Shown here: piece by piece, positions 47,148 to 56,714 of the stretch
Layout: each line of letters starts with the position of its first letter
How positions within the stretch are numbered: the first letter of the stretch is position 1
Assembly: GCF_000284095.1 (NCBI RefSeq)
Contig: NC_017068.1
Location: 434,001-498,000, forward strand
Direction: 5' to 3'
Length of the DNA: 64,000 nucleotides
Source: Selenomonas ruminantium subsp. lactilytica TAM6421
GTDB taxonomy: Bacteria > Bacillota > Negativicutes > Selenomonadales > Selenomonadaceae
Notes under the pieces: generated by a model
The model's input: the letters and a program-made list of their open reading frames with translations, nothing else
Told to the model about the DNA's origin: nothing
Databases searched by the model: none
Translations under genes and position numbers: made by a program

Positions 47148-48809
47148 ATGGAAAAACTCATCAAGATGGTAGAGACCATGAAGCCTTTTTTTGAAAAGGT
47201 TTCCAACAACATCTACCTGAGGGCAATCCGGGATGGCTTTGTGAGCTGCATACCGGTTATCCTGTTCTCGTCCTTATTCATCCTGGTGGCCTGTGTGCCG
47301 GAGATTTTCGACTACAAATGGCCGGAAAAGATCAGCACGGTATTGTGGCAGGCCTATAATTACAGCATGGGCATGCTGGGCATCCTGATGGTGGCAACCA
47401 TCGCCAAAAGTTTGACGGACAGCATCAATACCAAGATGCCGAAATTGCGGCAGATCAACGACGTTTCGGTTATGATCGTCTCCATCATCTGCCTGCTGCT
47501 GCTGGCAGTTGCACCTGTGGAAGGTGGGATCTCCACTGAGTTCATGGGCACCAAAGGCCTGCTTTCTGCGTTTGTGGTAGCTTTTACTGTTCCGAATATT
47601 TACAAATTTTTCGTAAAGCGCAATATTACCATTAAACTTCCGGACGAAGTTCCTCATTATATCGCCCAGACCTTTGCCGACCTCATCCCCCTGTCGGTGG
47701 CGGTCATGATCTACTGGGTATTCGGTATCGTGTTCAAGGAAGCTACGGGCATGATGTTTGGTGCCTGGATCCTGGAAGTATTCAAACCACTGTTTGTGGC
47801 AGCTGATGGTTACATCGGTTTGGCCATTATCTACGGCGCCATGGCCATGTTCTGGTTCGTAGGTATCCACGGCCCCTCCATTGTGGAACCGGCAGTGACG
47901 GCTATCTATATTGCCAACATCGAGGCAAATCTGCAGATTGTCAGTGCCGGTGGCCATGCCACGAATATCCTGACTCATCCGACCTCTTATTTTGTCGCTA
48001 CTCTGGGCGGCACGGGTGCAACTCTGATGTTCTGCGCCATGTGCGCTTTTATCGCCAAGTCCAAACAGCTGCGGGCTGTGGGCCGGGCTTCGATTGTGCC
48101 GGTCACCTTTGCGGTCAATGAACCCATTATCTTCGGTGCTCCAATCGTGTTGAATCCGGTACTGTTCTTCCCCTTTGTTTTGACACCAATCCTCAATGTC
48201 TGGGTGTTCAAATTCTTTGTCGATAATCTGGGCATGAATGCCTTCACCTATATCCTGCCCTGGACCACGCCGGCTCCTATCGGCCTGATCATCGGCACGG
48301 GCTTTGCCCAGTTGGCCTTCGTGTTGGCACCGCTGCTCCTGGTGCTGGATGCGGTTATGTACTATCCGTTCTTCCGCGTCTATGATGCCCAGCTGGTGGA
48401 AAAGGAAAAGGCTGGTGCAGCAGAGGTGGTTGTGGAAGAAGCTCCTGCTGTGGAAGCTGCTCCGGTTGTGGCTGCGGAAGAACTGCCCAGCGATGAAAAG
48501 CGCGTTCTTGTTCTCTGCGCTTCCGGTGCTACCAGCTCCATGCTGGCCAAGGCCATCACCAAAGGGGCTGAGCATCGCAATGCTCCGGTAGAATCCATTG
48601 CCATGGCCTATGGCCAGCACAAGGATGTCATCACGGACTTCGATCTGGTGGTGCTGGCTCCCCAGATGGCTTCCATGTATGACGAGCTCAAGAGCGACTG
48701 TGAAGCCAAAGGCGTCAAGAGTGCAACTACCAGCGGCCGGGAATATGTGGGACTTACCCGTGATCCGGACAAGGCGCTGGACTTTGCCCTGGCCCTGATG
48801 GCTCACTAA
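47148..48809 (+). CDS. lacE: Lactose/cellobiose-family PTS EIICB
   Basis: 553 residues; ATG at 47148 with AAAGGGA. The N-terminal EIIC part (about 1-430) has around ten membrane segments and Lac-family signatures (NIYLRAIRDGFVSCIPVILFSSLFI split over residues 22-46, FWFVGIHGPSIVEP near 236, VTFAVNEPIIFGAPIVLNP). An acidic Ala/Glu/Val linker leads to a EIIB domain with the phosphocysteine in VLVLCASGATSSML (Cys 457). It imports and phosphorylates a beta-galactoside, using the EIIA at 56388. Fused C and B domains are as in LacE. Confidence 0.9.
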   Translation: MEKLIKMVETMKPFFEKVSNNIYLRAIRDGFVSCIPVILFSSLFILVACVPEIFDYKWPEKISTVLWQAYNYSMGMLGILMVATIAKSLTDSINTKMPKLRQINDVSVMIVSIICLLLLAVAPVEGGISTEFMGTKGLLSAFVVAFTVPNIYKFFVKRNITIKLPDEVPHYIAQTFADLIPLSVAVMIYWVFGIVFKEATGMMFGAWILEVFKPLFVAADGYIGLAIIYGAMAMFWFVGIHGPSIVEPAVTAIYIANIEANLQIVSAGGHATNILTHPTSYFVATLGGTGATLMFCAMCAFIAKSKQLRAVGRASIVPVTFAVNEPIIFGAPIVLNPVLFFPFVLTPILNVWVFKFFVDNLGMNAFTYILPWTTPAPIGLIIGTGFAQLAFVLAPLLLVLDAVMYYPFFRVYDAQLVEKEKAGAAEVVVEEAPAVEAAPVVAAEELPSDEKRVLVLCASGATSSMLAKAITKGAEHRNAPVESIAMAYGQHKDVITDFDLVVLAPQMASMYDELKSDCEAKGVKSATTSGREYVGLTRDPDKALDFALALMAH

Positions 48810-48825
48810 AAAGTAGGAAATGATA

Positions 48826-48877
48826 ACTCCTGCTGCCAGTTGTGATGGCAACAGTGGCAGCAGGAGTATTTTTTTGG
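48826..48877 (+). terminator. Terminator after the PTS gene
   Basis: CTCCTGCTGCCA pairs with TGGCAGCAGGAG in a long hairpin ending in ATTTTTTTGG. Some read-through to the porin is possible. Confidence 0.85.
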
Positions 48878-48917
48878 CCATTTTTACAGAAGATTAGGAA
48901 TTTTAGGAGGAATTATC

Positions 48918-50381
48918 ATGAAGAAATCAGCTCTCATAGCAGCCGTCCTGGCAGCAACTACCATGAGCACCACGGCTTTTGCCGCCCAGAATCCCTTCAA
49001 GGATCTGCCGGAAGGACATTGGGCTTATGATGCCGTTACCATGCTGGCTGAGGATGGCGTGTTGGAAGGCTATGGCGATGGTACATTCAAGGGTGCGAAA
49101 CTGATGAACCGCTACGAGATGGCTGAGGTGGTCAGCAAGGCCCTGGCCAAATACGATACGGCCCGTCCTGCTGATAAAGGCGCCATGAAAAAGCTGGAGA
49201 AGGAATTTGCCAATGAACTGAAGGATATGGATGTACGGCTGAAGGCTGTGGAAAGCGATGTGCAGGAGCTGAAGAAGGGGGTGTCCAGCTTTAAGTGGTA
49301 TGGCGATGCCCGTCTGCGTTGGATACAAAACAAGGATATGAAAATGCATGACAAGCAGGGGACCACGAAATCTTCTCAGTTGGAAAAGCGGGTGCGGCTG
49401 GGGATTTACGGCGAACCGGCCAAAAATCTTTCCGTGGATGGCCGCATCAAATATGAAGACAGCTTCATGAAAAAAGACGGCTGGGGCGGCAAAAATCAAG
49501 CCAATTGGGATGGCAATTACGATAATCATAATTCCTTCCGTCTGGACAAAATCAGCCTGAACTGGAACCATGCAGGGACTAAAGTTTCTGTGGGCCGCAC
49601 GGAAGTAAGTCTTGGTCAGGGCCTTCTCTATTGGGAAAATCCTGTAGATGGCGGCTATGTGCAGCATCAGTTTGGCCCCAAGGTAACGGCTATGGTGGGC
49701 GTAGGGGACATTTCCGCTGCCGGCTGGCAGGATAGCAATATTGGGGCACAGTTTGCCAATATTACCGTAAAGGCCAGCCCGGCAACTACATTTACTTTTG
49801 CTAATTTGCATACGAATACAACCATGGAGACTGCAACGGTTGGTTATAAGACGGAGCAGGGCTGGACTCAGCATGATGATGGCAGCTGGCATCAGGATGG
49901 TCCCCTGACTACGACGAAGGAAACAAAATGGAATAAGGATGATTATAAACTTAATCAGTACGCTGTGGGGATGAATGCCCAGCTGGCACCTAAGTGGAAT
50001 CTTATCACAGAATATGTGCGCAATAACGCAGGTGTGCTTAAAAACAAGGATGGTATCTGGAACCGCCTGACTTATGGCAAGTTGGTATGGAATAAGGCTA
50101 ATACCTGGCATGTTTACGGCGAGCATTTCGCCTTTGGCGGTGGTGCGGTGGATTCTCTGGGCTGGCAGCACCGTTTAAACATTGCCGGTGGCAGCATGAA
50201 GAATGATGGCTTTGCCGGGGATAAAGGCGTCCGTGGCTGGGGCATGGGTGTCGGCTACATGTTGGCGGCTAACACCAATTTGGATTTGACCTATTACAGG
50301 CTGAAACCCTATGATGAAAATGCTGCCGGTTTCACGAAATATGATGATGTGGCTTATGCCGCTCTGACTTATAGCTTCTGA
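48918..50381 (+). CDS. SLH-domain outer-membrane porin, sugar-locus paralogue
   Basis: 487 residues; ATG at 48918 with TTAGGAGGA. A signal peptide ends at TAFA-A (about 23), one SLH domain follows (FKDLPEGHWAYDAVTML to NRYEMAEVVSKAL, about 28-76), then a coiled coil (about 90-125) and a beta-rich barrel region with a C-terminal aromatic (AALTYSF). Same plan as the OmpM-like protein at 10814, but the barrel is longer and different. Position between the PTS and the galactanase suggests a substrate-specific channel for galacto-oligosaccharides. Ends 13 bp before the galactanase. Confidence 0.85.
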   Translation: MKKSALIAAVLAATTMSTTAFAAQNPFKDLPEGHWAYDAVTMLAEDGVLEGYGDGTFKGAKLMNRYEMAEVVSKALAKYDTARPADKGAMKKLEKEFANELKDMDVRLKAVESDVQELKKGVSSFKWYGDARLRWIQNKDMKMHDKQGTTKSSQLEKRVRLGIYGEPAKNLSVDGRIKYEDSFMKKDGWGGKNQANWDGNYDNHNSFRLDKISLNWNHAGTKVSVGRTEVSLGQGLLYWENPVDGGYVQHQFGPKVTAMVGVGDISAAGWQDSNIGAQFANITVKASPATTFTFANLHTNTTMETATVGYKTEQGWTQHDDGSWHQDGPLTTTKETKWNKDDYKLNQYAVGMNAQLAPKWNLITEYVRNNAGVLKNKDGIWNRLTYGKLVWNKANTWHVYGEHFAFGGGAVDSLGWQHRLNIAGGSMKNDGFAGDKGVRGWGMGVGYMLAANTNLDLTYYRLKPYDENAAGFTKYDDVAYAALTYSF

Positions 50382-50394
50382 TGAGGTGACGATA

Positions 50395-52245
50395 ATGCGT
50401 AAATCAACTTTGAAATCTTTAGTTTTGGCCGCTCTGACGGCAGGTTCCCTGATGATGGCTGCGCCTGCTGATGCAGCCGTACAGGTCAATCCCATTCCCA
50501 ATCTCAGTGCCGATTTCATCAAGGGCGCTGATGTGTCCATGCTGCCGGAGCTGGAATCCTTAGGCGGCAAGTTCTACGATATGGACGGCACGGAAATGGA
50601 CGAGCTGGCCCTGATGAAGAAATACGGCATCAACTGGATCCGCGTGCGTATCTGGAATGATCCCGATCATGCCAATGGCGGCGGCTATACCACGGCGGAG
50701 CGTGCCATAGCCATGACCAAGCGGGCACATGAACTGGGCATGAAGGTGCTCATTGACTTCCATTACAGCGATTTCTGGGCGGATCCGGGCAAGCAGTGGG
50801 TGCCCAAAGCCTGGGAAAAGGACAGTGCTGGCAAGGTAGCCAAAGATGTTTACCAATACACCAAAAAGGTGCTGGGGGATTTCAAACAAGCCGGTCACCT
50901 GCCGGAAATGGTACAGGTGGGCAACGAGATCACCAATGGTATGATCTGGCCTCTGGGGAAATTGCCTGCCGACGATAATGGCAAAACATTGGCCTCCTTT
51001 GTGGCCAGCGGCCTTAAGGCAGTCCATGAGACAGACCCCAACATCAGGACCATGATCCATATTGATAAGGGCGGGGATAACGCTGCCTCCCAGAATTTCT
51101 ACAATCAGCTGATCAAGGATAACGGCGTCAATGACTTTGACATCATCGGCCTGTCCTATTATCCCTTCTGGCATGGCAATATGGATGCCATGCGGAATAA
51201 TATCAACGATCTGGCAGCCCGTTACGGCAAGGATGTTGTCATCGTGGAGACCGCTTTTGGTTACACCAACGAGAACTTTGACGACACGAAAAATGCCTAT
51301 GATGCCCAGGCTGAATATGTGGGCGGTTTCCGTTCCAGCGTGCAGGGGCAGGCCACGGGCCTTAGAACCATCATGCAGAGCCTGGCCGATGTGCCAAATG
51401 GCAAGGGCATCGGCATGTTCTACTGGGAACCGGACTGGTACGCTGTGCCGGGGGCCGGTGCCTTCAAGGATAAAGGCAATGAATGGGACAATCTCGTGAT
51501 GTTTGACAACAAGGGCAAAGCTTTGGAATCCTGGAAGGTATTCAACGATGTGAGCAATCCGTCCCTGCCCACGGTAAAGCCTGTCTTCAAGGATGTGGAT
51601 GCGGTAACCGGGGACGCCGGCAAGGGCGTGCCGGCCAAGCTGCCCGTGAAGACAAGGGTGACTTTCAGTGATGACCATACGGAAAACTTAGACATTGCCT
51701 GGGATAATCCAGCACCAGTATTCAATGAAGCTGGTGATTATACTGTCAAAGGCACAGTAACGGTGGATGGGAAGAAACATCCTGTTACAGGCCTCATCAG
51801 CGTGGTGGATAAGGTGAACCTGTTCAAGAACGGCAACTTTGAAGCCGCCCAGAATCTGGATGGCTGGACCATTACCGGAGATCAGGTGCTGAATGTGGTG
51901 ACCAAGGGCGGCGATGCTCTGGATACCAGCGCTATGCACTATTGGAGCGACAAGGCCTTCAAGTTCACCGTCAGTCAGAAATTCACGGGCCTGGCTGATG
52001 GCAAATACACGGTAGCCGTATCCACCCAGGGCGGTGGCGGTCAGAGCAAGTACCAGCTCACTGCTGTTACCAGCAGCGGCACGAAGGCCGTGGATATCAA
52101 GGATACGAAATGGAATGAATGGCATACCTTCACCATCAAAGATGTGGAGGTCAAGGACGGCGTGTGCACGATTGCCGTAACTATGGAAGCCGCCCCGGGC
52201 ACCTGGGGATCCCTGGACAATTTTGAATTCTACAAACAGAAGTGA
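50395..52245 (+). CDS. GH53 endo-beta-1,4-galactanase with C-terminal binding domain
   Basis: 616 residues from the ATG at 50395 (GAGGTGA upstream; a GTG three codons earlier lies in that site). A signal peptide ends near ADA-A (about 27). The GH53 domain spans about 40-390: GADVSMLPELESLGGKFYD, WIRVRIWNDP, DFHYSDFWADPGKQ, acid/base E178 in QVGNEITNGM and nucleophile E285 in VIVETAFGYT. A Big_4-like domain (about 400-475) and a CBM-like beta-sandwich starting NLFKNGNFEAAQNLDGW (about 478-616) follow. GH53 cuts beta-1,4-galactan of pectin side chains. The binding domain resembles galactan-binding CBM61; this is tentative. Confidence 0.9.
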   Translation: MRKSTLKSLVLAALTAGSLMMAAPADAAVQVNPIPNLSADFIKGADVSMLPELESLGGKFYDMDGTEMDELALMKKYGINWIRVRIWNDPDHANGGGYTTAERAIAMTKRAHELGMKVLIDFHYSDFWADPGKQWVPKAWEKDSAGKVAKDVYQYTKKVLGDFKQAGHLPEMVQVGNEITNGMIWPLGKLPADDNGKTLASFVASGLKAVHETDPNIRTMIHIDKGGDNAASQNFYNQLIKDNGVNDFDIIGLSYYPFWHGNMDAMRNNINDLAARYGKDVVIVETAFGYTNENFDDTKNAYDAQAEYVGGFRSSVQGQATGLRTIMQSLADVPNGKGIGMFYWEPDWYAVPGAGAFKDKGNEWDNLVMFDNKGKALESWKVFNDVSNPSLPTVKPVFKDVDAVTGDAGKGVPAKLPVKTRVTFSDDHTENLDIAWDNPAPVFNEAGDYTVKGTVTVDGKKHPVTGLISVVDKVNLFKNGNFEAAQNLDGWTITGDQVLNVVTKGGDALDTSAMHYWSDKAFKFTVSQKFTGLADGKYTVAVSTQGGGGQSKYQLTAVTSSGTKAVDIKDTKWNEWHTFTIKDVEVKDGVCTIAVTMEAAPGTWGSLDNFEFYKQK

Positions 52246-53286
<1,041 letters not shown>

Positions 53287-53304
53287 CCAAGGAAGGGATA
53301 GCTT

Positions 53305-54234
53305 ATGATACTGGTAATAAATTTGAATGCTTCACTGGACAAGCGTTATGAATTGGTGGATTTTGCCAAGGGCAAGATCGTCCGGGCAAAGTCCGTGGAC
53401 AACACTCCCGGCGGCAAGGGCATCCATGTGGCCAACGTGGATACGATCCTGGGGGAGGACACGGTGGTGACGGGGTTTTTGGGCGGCAAGACCGGGGAAT
53501 TTGTGGCTGGGCGATTATATGATTATGGCATCAGCGGGGATTTCGTGAACGTAGCCGGGGAAACCCGCTCCTGTCTGGCCATACTGACTGAAGACGGTGC
53601 CCAGACGGAAATTTTGGAGCCGGGGCCGGAGGTTAGTTCCGTGGAATTAAAAAAGTTCCGCGAAAAGTACACGGAACTTTTGGGAAAAGCGGATATTGTT
53701 GTGGCCTCCGGCAGTGTGCCCAGAGGCGTGCCAGTTGATTTTTACGCTGACTTGATTGAAGAGGCCCATGCAGCCGGGAAGAAATTCCTGCTGGATACCA
53801 GTGGCGATCTGTTGGCCAGAGGCATAGAAGCCCAGCCGGATTTTATCAAGCCCAACCGGGACGAGATTGAAGCCCTGCGGGGCTATCGCCTGCAAAGCGA
53901 AGCTGATGTGGTGAGAGAGATTCGCCATTTCCTCGAGGGAGGCATTGAGATAGCGGCCATATCCCTGGGCAGCGAAGGTTCGCTGGTGGGGGTAGGCGAT
54001 GAGATCTACCGCGTGAAAGTGCCTGCGATTGACTGCCAAAATCCCGTGGGTTCCGGGGATTCCTATGTGGCAGGCATTGCCGCAGGACTTTCCCGCAACC
54101 TTCCCATAGAGGATACGCTTCGCTTAGGTGCGGCCTGCGGGACGGCCAATGCCTTGGAGGCGGAAAGCGGCTTTGTTCGCAAGCAGATTGTTGAGGAGCT
54201 GATGCTTCGGATAGACATTGAGAAGATAGCATAG
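53305..54234 (+). CDS. lacC: Tagatose-6-phosphate / 1-phosphofructokinase family kinase
   Basis: 309 residues; ATG at 53305 with AAGGAAGGGA. PfkB-family motifs: LNASLDKRYEL (start), NTPGGKGIHVANV (about 33-45), GFLGGKTGEFV, and the C-terminal NPVGSGDSYVAGIAAGL (about 248-264), where the GSGD Asp is the catalytic base. Next to the aldolase, 18 bp downstream, the likely substrate is tagatose 6-phosphate. FruK-type activity cannot be excluded. Confidence 0.85.
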   Translation: MILVINLNASLDKRYELVDFAKGKIVRAKSVDNTPGGKGIHVANVDTILGEDTVVTGFLGGKTGEFVAGRLYDYGISGDFVNVAGETRSCLAILTEDGAQTEILEPGPEVSSVELKKFREKYTELLGKADIVVASGSVPRGVPVDFYADLIEEAHAAGKKFLLDTSGDLLARGIEAQPDFIKPNRDEIEALRGYRLQSEADVVREIRHFLEGGIEIAAISLGSEGSLVGVGDEIYRVKVPAIDCQNPVGSGDSYVAGIAAGLSRNLPIEDTLRLGAACGTANALEAESGFVRKQIVEELMLRIDIEKIA

Positions 54235-54257
54235 GCTTCGCACGTAAAAAACGTAAC

Positions 54258-55064
54258 TTAAAAATAATGTTCCCGGCGATAAGCTGCCTCTTTGCGGGCG
54301 GCTTTTTCGCGTTCTTCTTCCTCCTGCTTGGCCAGATAGTCGATGATGATGCGGCTGATGACGTAAATGGGCAGGCGGGAGGTGGCGTCTACGTTCTTGA
54401 TGGACACATGGCTGTGCTTGAAGCCGTAGGCGGTGAGGTGGGCAATGCGGGCTAAAGGTGTGTCCGGGGCGCCGCAGGTGATGGTGATGATCCTGGCGCC
54501 TAAAGAGGCGGCATTTTCGGCGGCAGTCAGAAGTTCCGGGGTTTTGCCGGACAGGCTGAAGATGATTACCAGTTCCTGATTCTTCACCCGGCGTGTCATA
54601 TCCTGCATGATGGAAGGATCGCTGTTGGCAAAGACATTATAGCCCTGCAATTGCAGCTTCAGGGAAAATTCGTCGGCCACATGCTCCGTAAGTCCACGGG
54701 AAAGAAGATAGATGCGTTTGGCCTGCCGGATTTCCCGCACCACGGCCAAAATGGTATCAATGCTCAGCTGTTCAATGGTTTGAGTTACTTCCAGCAGGCT
54801 TTTGTTGAAGATTTCGTTGACGGCAATGCTGTCTTGGTGTACCTCTGTTTCCTGGGTAATAAGGTAGCGCAGCTCCGCAAAGCCGGAAATACCGCATTTC
54901 TTGATAGTGCGGCTTACCGTGGCTGGAGAAGAATAGGTGGCTTCTGCCACATCGCTGATGGACATGGAGGAAATCTTCTCCGCATTCATATTGATGAAAC
55001 CGATGACTTTCTTCTCTGTTTCCGTCAGATGCTCGTGGAAATCATGATCGATTTTGATTAACAT
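54258..55064 (-). CDS. MurR/RpiR family transcriptional regulator
   Basis: 268 residues; ATG at 55064 with TAAGGAG. N-terminal RpiR helix-turn-helix (SISDVAEATYSSPATVSRTIKKCG, about 34-57, read in parts) and a C-terminal SIS sugar-phosphate isomerase domain (about 105-240; IYLLSRGLTEHVADEF, LVIIFSLSGKTPELL, ITITCGAPDTPLA). Regulators of this class sense phosphosugars. Convergent with the kinase gene and divergent from lacA, inside the sugar locus, it is the obvious candidate to bind the three shared operators. A minus-strand TATAAT at 55100-55105 lies next to operator 3, so it may control itself. Confidence 0.88.
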   Translation of the reverse strand: MLIKIDHDFHEHLTETEKKVIGFINMNAEKISSMSISDVAEATYSSPATVSRTIKKCGISGFAELRYLITQETEVHQDSIAVNEIFNKSLLEVTQTIEQLSIDTILAVVREIRQAKRIYLLSRGLTEHVADEFSLKLQLQGYNVFANSDPSIMQDMTRRVKNQELVIIFSLSGKTPELLTAAENAASLGARIITITCGAPDTPLARIAHLTAYGFKHSHVSIKNVDATSRLPIYVISRIIIDYLAKQEEEEREKAARKEAAYRREHYF

Positions 55065-55118
55065 GCTTTATCGCTCCTTACATAACAACACATGCTTTAA
55101 TTATACCACGGACTTGTC

Positions 55119-55169
55119 GAAAATCCTTTCAAAACATGAAAACAAATAGAAAACAAGAATGGCTATAAT
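55119..55169 (+). promoter_or_regulatory. Operator 3 and -10 of lacAB
   Basis: Operator 55119-55144 has the shared GAAAA / AAAA / GAAAACA frame and TATAAT (55164-55169) follows after 19 bp. It lies in the gap shared with the regulator gene. Confidence 0.65.
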
Positions 55170-55207
55170 GGAATCATCAACAGGAAATACAGAAAGGAAG
55201 TCAGATT

Positions 55208-55627
55208 ATGAAAGTTGCATTAGCTGCCAATGATGCTGGCGCAGAACTGAAGGAAAGCATCCAGGAATATTTGACCGGCAAAGGTTATGAGATAGAGGAT
55301 TTCTCCCATGAGGATATCTTCACGGCAACGGAAAATGTGGTGGAGGCCATTCAGAAGCAGGGAATCACCCGGGGAATCGTGATTGATGATTATGGTGTGG
55401 CACCTTTTATGATTGCCGCCAAGCATCATGGGATTGTCTGTGCACCGACTTATGAGGATTATACGTCCTCCATGACCCGCCGCCATAACAGTACCCAGAT
55501 CATTACCCTGGGAGCAAAAGTAACGGCAGAAGATCTTTCCTGCCGGCTGGCGGAAAATTTTGTCAAGACGGAATACGATGGCGGCCGTCATCAGATTCGT
55601 ATTGACATGCTGAACCGGGAACTTTGA
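55208..55627 (+). CDS. lacA: Galactose-6-phosphate isomerase subunit LacA
   Basis: 139 residues; ATG at 55208 with GAAAGGAAG. RpiB/LacAB fold: [20 protein letters not shown] (start) and [20 protein letters not shown] (about 58-77), with the [12 protein letters not shown] segment. LacA pairs with LacB to convert galactose 6-phosphate to tagatose 6-phosphate. Stops 13 bp before lacB. Confidence 0.88.
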   Translation: MKVALAANDAGAELKESIQEYLTGKGYEIEDFSHEDIFTATENVVEAIQKQGITRGIVIDDYGVAPFMIAAKHHGIVCAPTYEDYTSSMTRRHNSTQIITLGAKVTAEDLSCRLAENFVKTEYDGGRHQIRIDMLNREL

Positions 55628-55640
55628 GGGAGGAAAAAAC

Positions 55641-56156
55641 ATGAGAATTGCGATTGGCTGTGACCATATTGTTACGGATATCAAGATCAAGGCAGCAGAG
55701 TTTTTGAAGAAGCAGGGCCATGAGGTCATCGATGTGGGAACCTATGATTTTATCCGCACCCATTATCCGATTTACGGCCGCAAGGTGGGCAAGCTGGTGG
55801 CCACGGGAGAAGCGGATTTAGGCGTTTGCATCTGTGGCACCGGCATCGGCATCAACAACGCTGCGCAAAAAGTGAAGGGCGTACGGGCTGCCTGTGTGGC
55901 GGATGTGCAGACGGCCGTTGCGGCCAAAGAAAATCTCAATGCCAATGTGATTGGATGCGGAGGCAGAGTCATTGGGATCGGCTCCATTGAATATATATTG
56001 GAGGCGTTTTTGCAGGCAGAGTATAAGGCTACGCCGGAAAAGGATGCTTTGATTGCGAAGATTGATGCTCTTGTCCCGGAAAATGACTGCATTGAGAATG
56101 ACGGGCTTTTTGATGAATATCTGCAAAAGTGGGATGAGGGTTACTACCATGATTGA
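55641..56156 (+). CDS. lacB: Galactose-6-phosphate isomerase subunit LacB
   Basis: 171 residues; ATG at 55641 with GAGGGAGG. RpiB-like signatures: [20 protein letters not shown] (start), [37 protein letters not shown] (about 62-78, catalytic Cys region) and [20 protein letters not shown]. Length 171 is the LacB standard. Confidence 0.93.
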   Translation: MRIAIGCDHIVTDIKIKAAEFLKKQGHEVIDVGTYDFIRTHYPIYGRKVGKLVATGEADLGVCICGTGIGINNAAQKVKGVRAACVADVQTAVAAKENLNANVIGCGGRVIGIGSIEYILEAFLQAEYKATPEKDALIAKIDALVPENDCIENDGLFDEYLQKWDEGYYHD

Positions 56157-56186
56157 TATGGTGGTATAATTAAGCTTAGTTAGCTG

Positions 56187-56355
56187 GCTTACTTTTCTTT
56201 GGCGCAAAGAAAAGTAACAAAAGAAAACAGCGGCTAAAAATCCCATCACGGGATTTAAAGCCGCCTGCGCCCGTCCTTGGGCGCCGGGCAACGATAATGC
56301 TTTATTTTTTGCTTCCAAGTGCCCGGCAGGGCGAAAGGGGCGTTTTTCAGCGTAT
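56187..56355. repeat. Chain of four hairpins with a TTACTTTTCTTTG palindrome
   Basis: A perfect 13-bp stem (56189-56201 with 56205-56217, loop GCG) is followed by a GCGGCT/AGCCGC hairpin enclosing ATCCC/GGGAT, a GCGCCC/GGGCGC hairpin, and a GCCGGGCA/TGCCCGGC hairpin. The first stem and the CAAAAGAAAA tail look like an intergenic repeat I know from many bacterial genomes. It stands between lacB and the EIIA gene. Confidence 0.75.
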
Positions 56356-56387
56356 TGGTGTAATTGATTGGAAAAGGTGTGATATTT

Positions 56388-56705
56388 ATGTCTATGACAA
56401 AAGATGAAATGGCTATGATTGCGATGGAGATTGTGGCTTATGCGGGGGATGCGCGGACTAAGTTTTTGGCGGCTATGGATGCCATTGGGGAGAAGGATTT
56501 TGCCAAGGCAGAAGCGCTGATCAAAGAGGGGGATGATCTGATCCTGAATGCCCATAATCAGCAGACGGAACTGATTACGAAGGAGGCTGCCGGGGAGGAG
56601 ATTGAGATTGGCTTCCTGACGGTGCATGCTCAGGACCATCTGATGACGGCGATGCTGCTGTCGGATATGGACAAGCGGTTCCTCAAGATGTTCCGGGAGA
56701 AATGA
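56388..56705 (+). CDS. lacF: Lactose/cellobiose-family PTS EIIA
   Basis: 105 residues from the ATG at 56388 (AAAAGGTG upstream); the TTG-type start at 56364 adds an unneeded tail. All-helical EIIA: DEMAMIAMEIVAYAGDAR, AKFLAAMD-like helix, ILNAHNQQTELITKEAAG and the phosphoryl His 80 in VHAQDHLMTAML. It passes phosphate from HPr to the EIIB domain at 47148. Ten bases before lacG. Confidence 0.92.
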   Translation: MSMTKDEMAMIAMEIVAYAGDARTKFLAAMDAIGEKDFAKAEALIKEGDDLILNAHNQQTELITKEAAGEEIEIGFLTVHAQDHLMTAMLLSDMDKRFLKMFREK

Positions 56706-56714
56706 GGGTTGGTT

